Part shown: piece by piece, positions 58,641 through 64,000 of the stretch
Numbering within the stretch: position 1 is the first letter of the stretch
Layout: the number at the start of each line of letters is the position of its first letter
Assembly: GCF_030209375.1 (NCBI RefSeq)
Contig: NZ_JARVSC010000001.1
Coordinates: 248,001-312,000 of the forward strand
Origin: Plantibacter sp. ME-Dv--P-122b
GTDB taxonomy: Bacteria > Actinomycetota > Actinomycetes > Actinomycetales > Microbacteriaceae
Direction of reading: 5' to 3'
Length of the DNA: 64,000 bases
Translations under genes and position numbers: made by a program
Notes under the pieces: generated by a model
What the model saw: only the letters and a program-made list of their open reading frames with translations
Databases searched by the model: none
What the model was told of the DNA's origin: nothing

Positions 58641-59561
58641 ATGAAGCTCTCCCTCACCCGCGTCGCTGCGCTCGGCGCCGCCGCCCTCCTCTCGATCGGC
58701 CTGGCCGCCTGCTCGAGCGCATCCGCCAGCGACACCGGTTCCGCCGCTGCCGGGACCTTCGCCGTCGACGACCAGACCCTCGTGTTCGGGGTCGTCCCCG
58801 ACTCGGTCGACACCCAGACCAACTACCAGCCGCTCATGGACTACATCGCCAAGGAGACCGGCAAGAAGGTCGAGTACCACGAGTCGACCGACTACGCGGC
58901 CCTCATCGAGGCGGCCGTCGCCGGGAAGATCGACGTCGCCTCCTTCTCCGGCTTCACCTACGTGACCGCGCTCAACAACGGGGCCAAGATCACGCCCATC
59001 TCGTCGATCATCACCGTCAAGGGGCAGGAGCCGGGCTACTACTCCGAGGCGATCGTCCCGAAGGACTCGTCGATCACGAAGATCGAAGAATTCACGGGCA
59101 AGAAGGTCTGCTTCGTCGACCCGTCCTCGACGTCCGGGTACCTGTTCCCGAGCTACAACCTGCTCGAGGCCGGCATCGACCCCGAGAAGGACATCACCCC
59201 GGTCTTCGCCGGCAAGCACGACGTCTCGGTGACGAAGACCGCCGAAGGCGTCGAGTGCGAGGCGGGCTTCGCCGAGGACTCCGAGGTCGAGAAGAACGAC
59301 GGCGTGAAGGTCGTCGACCGCACCATGGTCCCCGGTGCGCCGATCGTCGAGTCCGACTCGCTGCCCGCCGACGTGAAGGAGAAGCTCGAGAAGGCCCTCT
59401 CCGAGGTCACGATCGACCAGATCATCGACGCCGGTGTGAAGAGCGCCGACAGCGACGCCTTCCGCGCGACCTTCTACGGAACCTCGCCGGTCGACGACGC
59501 GTACTACGACACCATCCGCGACATCTGCAAGAAGACCAACGCCAAGCAGTGCCAGGCCTGA
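58641..59561 (+). CDS. phnD: Phosphonate ABC transporter substrate-binding lipoprotein
   Basis: 306 residues. Lipobox LAAC. PhnD fold: LVFGVVPDSVDTQTNYQPLMDYIAKETGKKV (in part), YAALIEAAVAGKIDVASFSGFTYV, and the phosphate-end binding stretch VDPSSTSGYLFPSYNLLEAGID. Binds phosphonates such as 2-aminoethylphosphonate outside the membrane. First gene of the phn operon; an inverted repeat pair separates it from phnC. Confidence 0.93.
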   Translation: MKLSLTRVAALGAAALLSIGLAACSSASASDTGSAAAGTFAVDDQTLVFGVVPDSVDTQTNYQPLMDYIAKETGKKVEYHESTDYAALIEAAVAGKIDVASFSGFTYVTALNNGAKITPISSIITVKGQEPGYYSEAIVPKDSSITKIEEFTGKKVCFVDPSSTSGYLFPSYNLLEAGIDPEKDITPVFAGKHDVSVTKTAEGVECEAGFAEDSEVEKNDGVKVVDRTMVPGAPIVESDSLPADVKEKLEKALSEVTIDQIIDAGVKSADSDAFRATFYGTSPVDDAYYDTIRDICKKTNAKQCQA

Positions 59562-59577
59562 CCTGAGCTGGACCTCT

Positions 59578-59638
59578 GCACTTCGACAGGCTCAGTGACC
59601 GGTGCTCCGGTACCCGGTCACCGAGCCTGTCGAAGTGC
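59578..59638. repeat. Inverted pair of dispersed repeat between phnD and phnC
   Basis: GCACTTCGACAGGCTCAGTG and its near-exact inverse face each other around the loop GTGCTCCGGTAC. The long stem can fold in RNA and may lower phnC-phnE expression relative to phnD, as is common for binding-protein genes. Confidence 0.75.
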
Positions 59639-59678
59639 GACATCCGCATCACCACCAACCTCACGAGAGGCAGCAGTC

Positions 59679-60674
59679 ATGAGCGTCACCGAGCAGCAGG
59701 CGCGTCGCACCGCACCCGACGGAGCGGAACCGCTCGTGCGCCTCCGCGGGGTCACGAAGCGCTTCGACCGGACGGTCGCCCTGCAGCGCGTCGACCTCGA
59801 CATCCATCGCGGCGAGATCGTCGTCCTGCTCGGTCTCTCGGGCTCCGGCAAGTCGACGCTCCTCCGCCACCTGGACGGTCTCGAGCAGCCCACCGCCGGG
59901 TCCGTCTCGGTCCTCGGCGACGAGGTGCCGGCCCTCGGGCAGCGCGCCCTGCGCCGACTCCGCGCCCGCGTCGGGTTCGTCTTCCAACAGTTCGAGCTGG
60001 TCCCGTCGCTCACCGTCCTCGAGAACGTCCTGACCGGTTCGCTGGCCGGCGTCCGCGGACCGCGCCTCGGCATCCTCGGGTACGGCCGCACCCTGAAGAT
60101 GAAGGCGCTCGGACACCTCGACCGCGTCGGGCTCCTCGAACGCGCCTACCAGCGCGCCGACACGTTGTCGGGCGGTCAGCAGCAGCGCGTCGCCATCGCC
60201 AGAGCGCTCATGCAGGACCCCGAGATCCTCCTCGCCGACGAGCCCGTCGCCTCCCTCGACCCGGAGTCGAGCGAGCAGGTGATGGCCCTGATCCGCGAGA
60301 TCGCCATCGACCGCGGACTGACCGTCGTGTGCAGCCTGCACCAGGTGGACCTCGCGCTCTCCTGGGGCGACCGCATCGTCGGTCTCCGTCACGGCGAGGT
60401 GGTCCTCGACACCACGACCGACGGCCTGTCGAAGACCGAGGTCATGGAGATCTACGGCCGGGTCGCGACGAGCACCCGTGAGCTGCAGGCGATCGCGGTG
60501 GAGCTGGAGACCGACGAGCTGCTCGGCGACCCCGACGACGACCTCCGCGGGCTGCTCGGCGTCGAGGAGCGCGTGGGCGAGGACGAACTGCCCGACGACC
60601 CGGAGTGGGAGTTCGACGCCGACGTCGACGGCCGCGAGCCCGACGAGCTCCGTCGACCCGGCAGGAACCGCTGA
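59679..60674 (+). CDS. phnC: Phosphonate ABC transporter ATP-binding protein
   Basis: 331 residues. Walker A GLSGSGKST, Q-loop FVFQQFELVPSLTVLENVL, signature [14 protein letters not shown], Walker B ILLADEPVASLDPE, and H-loop CSLHQVD (the LHQ form is typical of PhnC). After residue 265 comes an unusual, strongly acidic tail of about 60 residues (ELPDDPEWEFDADVDG), absent from ordinary PhnC. GAGAGG precedes the ATG; the stop overlaps the permease start by one base. Confidence 0.93.
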   Translation: MSVTEQQARRTAPDGAEPLVRLRGVTKRFDRTVALQRVDLDIHRGEIVVLLGLSGSGKSTLLRHLDGLEQPTAGSVSVLGDEVPALGQRALRRLRARVGFVFQQFELVPSLTVLENVLTGSLAGVRGPRLGILGYGRTLKMKALGHLDRVGLLERAYQRADTLSGGQQQRVAIARALMQDPEILLADEPVASLDPESSEQVMALIREIAIDRGLTVVCSLHQVDLALSWGDRIVGLRHGEVVLDTTTDGLSKTEVMEIYGRVATSTRELQAIAVELETDELLGDPDDDLRGLLGVEERVGEDELPDDPEWEFDADVDGREPDELRRPGRNR

Positions 60675-62431
60675 TGGTCGTCACCGCGCCCGCGAAGACG
60701 GCGCCGCCCACGGGCCGGCCACCAGAGCTCTCCGGACCCGTCCCGGTCGGTCGGCTCCGGCCGCAGACGATCGCCGCCGTGCTCACGCTCGTCGCGCTGC
60801 TCGCCTTCTCGGTCTACTCGCTCCTCGAGGTCGGGATCTCGATCCCGAACATGGTGGCGAGCTGGGGCAACGCGGTCAACTTCTTCAACCGGGTGGGCGC
60901 GATCACGTTCCCGCCGCCCGGGGAACTGCTGTCGCTCACCGCCCTGACCCTGGGGATCGTGATCTCGGGCACCGTCCTCGCTGCGGTGCTCTCGATCCCG
61001 GTCGCGTACCTCGCGGCCGCGAACACGACCCCAGGACCGGCCTGGCGCGCGGTCGGTCGGTTCGTCGGCGTGCTCAGCCGTGCCGTGCCCGACGTCGTCA
61101 TCGCGATGATCCTCGTGCTCATGTTCTCGCTCGGTTCGCTGCCCGGCATCATCGCGATCGGGCTGCACTCCGTCGGCATGATCTCAAAGCTCTTCGCGGA
61201 CGCGATCGAGCAGGTCGACGAAGGGCCGCGACTCGCGATCCGGGCGGCCGGCGGCTCGAAGCTGCAGGAGTTCACCTCGGGAGTCCTGCCGCAGGTCCTC
61301 CCGTCCTGGGTGGCCACGGTCCTCCACCGCGGCGACATCAACCTGCGCGGTTCGGTCCTCCTCGGCTACGTCGGCGTCCTCGGCCTCGGCCGTGAACTGT
61401 CGCTCGCGTTCAAGTCACTCGACTACTCGCTCGGCATCGGACTCGCGATCGTCATCTTCGCCTTGTGCGTCGTCATGGAGATCGTGTCGAGCACCGTGCG
61501 GACCGTGATGCTCGGGGTGCAGCCGACCGGACGCGGACTCGGTGACCGCGTCGTGCGTCGGGTGGCCGCGGGCCGGGAGGCACGTCGCGCGGCGGGTGGG
61601 AGCAGGCTGACGGTCGCCACTCCGAGTGCCGAGTCCCGGATCGCCGCTGCAGCGAAGCGTCCGTGGACGCCGGCCCGCGTCCGCGACACCGTCGGTGCCT
61701 GGCTCGCCGTGGCGGTCGTGGTCTGGGGCGTCGTCGTGTCCGACATCCAGTGGGGCGACCTCGTGACGTTCTGGGCCAAGGCCCCCGACGTCCTCGTCCG
61801 TCTCTGGCCGCCGTCGTTCGGCATGCGCACGACGGAGCAGATGGTGGAGGCGATGTTCGAGACCGTCGCGATCGCCTTCGCGGCGACCCTCATCGCCCTC
61901 GTCTGCTCGATCGTCATCGGGTCCCTCGCCGCGCGGAACGTCGCACCGAACCGCGGCATCCGCACCGGCGCCCGGTTCGCGCTCGTCGGCATCCGCGGCA
62001 TCCCGGAGCTCATCCTCGCGATCCTCCTCATCGTCGTCACCGGGCTCGGTGCCCAGGCGGGGACGCTCGCGCTCGGCATCTGCGGGATCGGCCTCCTCGG
62101 CAAGCTCATCGCGGACTCCTTCGAGGAGGTCGCGCCCGGACCCGAGCGCGCCCTGACCGCCGTCGGCGCGACGCGACCGCAGGTCTACGCCGCCGCGACG
62201 CTTCCGCAGGGCGCCCGTGCACTGGTCGGGCACACCTTCTACACGCTCGACACGAACATCCGCGCCGCGACGATGCTCGGCATCGTCGGTGGCGGCGGGA
62301 TCGGCTACTACCTGATCCAGGCCGACCAGGGCGGGAACTACGACCAGGTCACGGCCTTCGTGCTGATGATCCTCGCGGTCGTCCTCGTCGTCGAGGGCAT
62401 CGCCATGTGGATGCGGAGGGTGTTCTCGTGA
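60674..62431 (+). CDS. phnE: Phosphonate ABC transporter permease, two PhnE modules fused
   Basis: 585 residues containing two complete PhnE-like membrane modules. The first spans about 30-300 and has the EAA-type loop FADAIEQVDEGPRLAIRAAGG; the second (about 335-585) has IADSFEEVAPGPERALTAVGATR. Both keep the loop that docks to PhnC. Most bacteria encode a homodimer or two separate genes, so the fusion enforces a heterodimer. Ends overlapping the FAD oxidoreductase start (GTGA). Confidence 0.93.
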   Translation: MVVTAPAKTAPPTGRPPELSGPVPVGRLRPQTIAAVLTLVALLAFSVYSLLEVGISIPNMVASWGNAVNFFNRVGAITFPPPGELLSLTALTLGIVISGTVLAAVLSIPVAYLAAANTTPGPAWRAVGRFVGVLSRAVPDVVIAMILVLMFSLGSLPGIIAIGLHSVGMISKLFADAIEQVDEGPRLAIRAAGGSKLQEFTSGVLPQVLPSWVATVLHRGDINLRGSVLLGYVGVLGLGRELSLAFKSLDYSLGIGLAIVIFALCVVMEIVSSTVRTVMLGVQPTGRGLGDRVVRRVAAGREARRAAGGSRLTVATPSAESRIAAAAKRPWTPARVRDTVGAWLAVAVVVWGVVVSDIQWGDLVTFWAKAPDVLVRLWPPSFGMRTTEQMVEAMFETVAIAFAATLIALVCSIVIGSLAARNVAPNRGIRTGARFALVGIRGIPELILAILLIVVTGLGAQAGTLALGICGIGLLGKLIADSFEEVAPGPERALTAVGATRPQVYAAATLPQGARALVGHTFYTLDTNIRAATMLGIVGGGGIGYYLIQADQGGNYDQVTAFVLMILAVVLVVEGIAMWMRRVFS

Positions 62432-63690
62432 ACGGACGACGGATGAGCGGCGGGTCGTCGAACCCGCGGGTGGGCCTCGGTGTCGGGTCGCTCGGTGCGG
62501 CGGCGGACCGCGCCGACGTCGTGGTCGTCGGTGCCGGGATCGTGGGGCTGTCGGCGGCGCTCGCCGCCGTGGACGCCGGTGCCGAGGTCGTCGTCGTCGA
62601 ACGCTCGGCCGAAGCCCAGGGCGCGTCGGTCCGCAACTTCGGCCATCTGGCGGCGACGCCGCAGGCCGGGCTCGCCTCGCGCCTCGCCGCGCGCTCGGCC
62701 GAGATCTGGCAGCGACTCGAACAGGACGCGGGCCTGTGGGTCCGGCGCTCGGGCACGCACGTGGTCGCCCGGCACCTCGACGAGCTGCGCGTCCTCGAGG
62801 ACTTCGCGGCATCCCGTGCCCAGGCGGGGGCCGCGGCCGACGTCCGCCTGTACGAGGCGGCCGAGTTCCTGCAGCAGGTGCCGATCATCGCCGACGACGT
62901 GGTGGGCGGCGCCTGGCTCCCACGCGACCTCCAGGTCAACCCTCGTCAGGCCCTGGGCGCCGTCACGGCGTACTTGGAACGCCGCGGTGTCGAGTTCCGA
63001 CGCCGGACGACCGTGACCGGACTGCGCTCCGGGTTCGTCGACACCAGCCGCGGCGTCATCGCCGCAGGCCTCACCGTGGTCGCGGTGAACCACGACATCG
63101 ACACGCTGCTCCCCGAGCTGGCCGAGCGGGCGGTCGTCCGTCGATGCGCGCTCGACATGGTCCGGGTGCGCGCCGAGCTCCCGATGCCGATGCCGGCACC
63201 GCTCCTGACCGGGTGGTCGCTCCTGCGCTACGCGGGTTTCGCCGACTCACCGGCCATCCCGGCGCTCCGGGAACGACTGCAGCAGGACCACCCCGGACTC
63301 GCCTCACTCGACGTCAACCTCATGGCGACCCAGTTGCCGGACGGCTCGATCGTCCTCGGCGACACCCACAGCCGCGGCGAGGCGGTGTCCCCGTTCCAGT
63401 CCGAGCACGCCTTCGACGAACTCCTACGGGCCGGAAGCGAGCTGTTCGGGACGAGGCTCGACGTCCTCGAACGCTGGCAGGGTGTGTACGCCACCGCCCC
63501 GGAGGAGTTCCTCATCGACGAGCCGACCCCGGGTGTCCGCGTGGTCGCCGCGACGACGGGCATCGGGATGACCACCGGACCTGCGCTCGGCGAGCTGGCC
63601 GTCGCCGAGCACCTCGGCCCGACCTTCTCACCGGCGCAGCCGGCCAGTATCCGCGCCGCATCAGCCCACCTTCAGAAAGGCCTCTCGTGA
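62428..63690 (+). CDS. FAD-dependent oxidoreductase, TIGR03364-like (phosphonate-associated)
   Basis: 420 residues. FAD motif VVVVGAGIVGLSAALAAVDAGAEVVVVER (in part) after a Gly/Ser-rich N-terminal 30 residues, then ASVRNFGHLAATPQAG characteristic of the phosphonate-cluster DAO-type subgroup, and the C-terminal FAD contact TTGIGMTTGPALGE. Homologues are linked to oxidation of (N-methylated) aminoethylphosphonate. It begins with GTG overlapping phnE and its stop overlaps the PhnX-like gene (GTGA). Confidence 0.88.
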   Translation: MNGRRMSGGSSNPRVGLGVGSLGAAADRADVVVVGAGIVGLSAALAAVDAGAEVVVVERSAEAQGASVRNFGHLAATPQAGLASRLAARSAEIWQRLEQDAGLWVRRSGTHVVARHLDELRVLEDFAASRAQAGAAADVRLYEAAEFLQQVPIIADDVVGGAWLPRDLQVNPRQALGAVTAYLERRGVEFRRRTTVTGLRSGFVDTSRGVIAAGLTVVAVNHDIDTLLPELAERAVVRRCALDMVRVRAELPMPMPAPLLTGWSLLRYAGFADSPAIPALRERLQQDHPGLASLDVNLMATQLPDGSIVLGDTHSRGEAVSPFQSEHAFDELLRAGSELFGTRLDVLERWQGVYATAPEEFLIDEPTPGVRVVAATTGIGMTTGPALGELAVAEHLGPTFSPAQPASIRAASAHLQKGLS

Positions 63691-64000
63691 CCAGCACCGA
63701 TCGATCCCAGCAGGACAGCACCACGGCTCCCGACCTCGTCGACGACGTGGAGACCGACCTCGACGACCTCGACGAGTTGGAGGACGGGTTCGACGACGCG
63801 CACGAGGACGACCTCCTGCTCGAACTGGTGGTCCTCGACCTCGCCGGGACGACGGTCTCGGACGACGGCGTCGTCGAGGACGCCTTCCGCGTCGCTGCGG
63901 AGACGATCGGCATCGACACCCAGGAGGCGCTCGACGCGGCCATCGAGCTCGTCCGCGACACGATGGGTCAGTCGAAGCTCGACGTGTTCCTCATGCTGAC
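63687..64000 (+). CDS. PhnX-like phosphonatase-type HAD hydrolase, 3' partial
   Basis: Only the first 104 residues are in the window. After an unusual acidic leader of about 45 residues (DDLDELEDGFDDAHEDD), the HAD motif I appears as VVLDLAGTTVSDDGVV, the Asp-x-Ala-Gly-Thr-Thr form of phosphonoacetaldehyde hydrolase relatives. GTG start overlapping the previous stop. Role in C-P bond cleavage of the product of the FAD enzyme is inferred; downstream residues are outside the window. Confidence 0.82.
   Translation, partial: MTSTDRSQQDSTTAPDLVDDVETDLDDLDELEDGFDDAHEDDLLLELVVLDLAGTTVSDDGVVEDAFRVAAETIGIDTQEALDAAIELVRDTMGQSKLDVFLML

Noticed and set aside
1-64000. CRISPR arrays, rRNA and tRNA genes
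   Set aside because: No regularly spaced 24-40-bp repeats with unique spacers were found (the 19-bp array has no spacers), and no cloverleaf or rRNA sequence was recognised in the gaps by eye; a tRNAscan run would settle the tRNA point.

Overview
The window is high-GC DNA with dense, short-spaced genes, frequent ATGA/GTGA start-stop overlaps, GTG starts and hairpin terminators without U-tracts. Gene content (YhgE/Pip plus MMPL exporter, Asp23/AmaP-type envelope cluster, MprF-like protein, PucR-controlled putrescine genes, TIGR03364-type phosphonate genes) fits an actinobacterium, most likely Microbacteriaceae. The genus cannot be fixed from sequence reading alone. No rRNA, tRNA, CRISPR array, transposase or integrase was seen.

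Layout. 1-7.7 kb: 5'-truncated SDR, FadR-type GntR regulator, class-V aminotransferase with a sugar-type ABC importer, and a quinone-reductase-like enzyme, with two blocks of a modular intergenic repeat. 7.6-13.5 kb: small membrane protein, YhgE/Pip protein, MMPL exporter with a degenerate ABC-ATPase-like tail, and a divergent TetR regulator behind three operators spaced exactly 17 bp. 13.5-20.5 kb: VOC protein, MacB-type efflux operon with a two-component system, PnuC. 20.5-24.4 kb: FCD-GntR regulator, an HTH-less FCD-like protein, purL. 24.6-27.3 kb: five-gene Asp23 envelope cluster and a YtxH-like protein. 27.3-33.2 kb: polar amino acid ABC importer with an amidohydrolase; NmrA/QorB-like reductase divergent from HxlR. 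33.2-39.6 kb: acid-sugar catabolic operon (dehydrogenase, MFS permease, split transketolase, DUF1537 kinase) under an FCD-GntR regulator with palindromic operators flanking the promoter. 39.7-40.7 kb: purQ-purS. 40.8-49.9 kb: putrescine to GABA to succinate genes (APC permease, USP, putrescine oxidase, gabD, gabT, PucR), with copies of a dispersed repeat and a 19-bp tandem array. 49.9-53.6 kb: a visibly A+T-richer island. 53.7-58.4 kb: MprF-like aminoacyl-phosphatidylglycerol synthase facing a truncated AlaRS paralogue, and an HSL-type hydrolase. 58.5-64 kb: phosphonate operon phnD-phnC-phnE(fused)-FAD oxidoreductase-PhnX-like hydrolase behind a PHO-box-like element.

The most exciting region is the island at 49,913-53,552. 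It holds an MccB-like E1/ThiF adenylating enzyme that lacks the zinc cysteines, a stand-alone ClpA/B-type AAA+ ATPase, a 32-residue peptide gene with a very strong ribosome binding site and an Asn-rich C-terminus, a hairpin, and an MccC-like MFS exporter. This looks like a new variant of a microcin-C-type peptide-nucleotide (or other E1-processed RiPP) system. The island is bracketed by a 24-bp near-perfect direct repeat derived from the 3' end of pucR. The right copy still reads as an alternative PucR C-terminus, so the island appears to have entered at the end of that gene.
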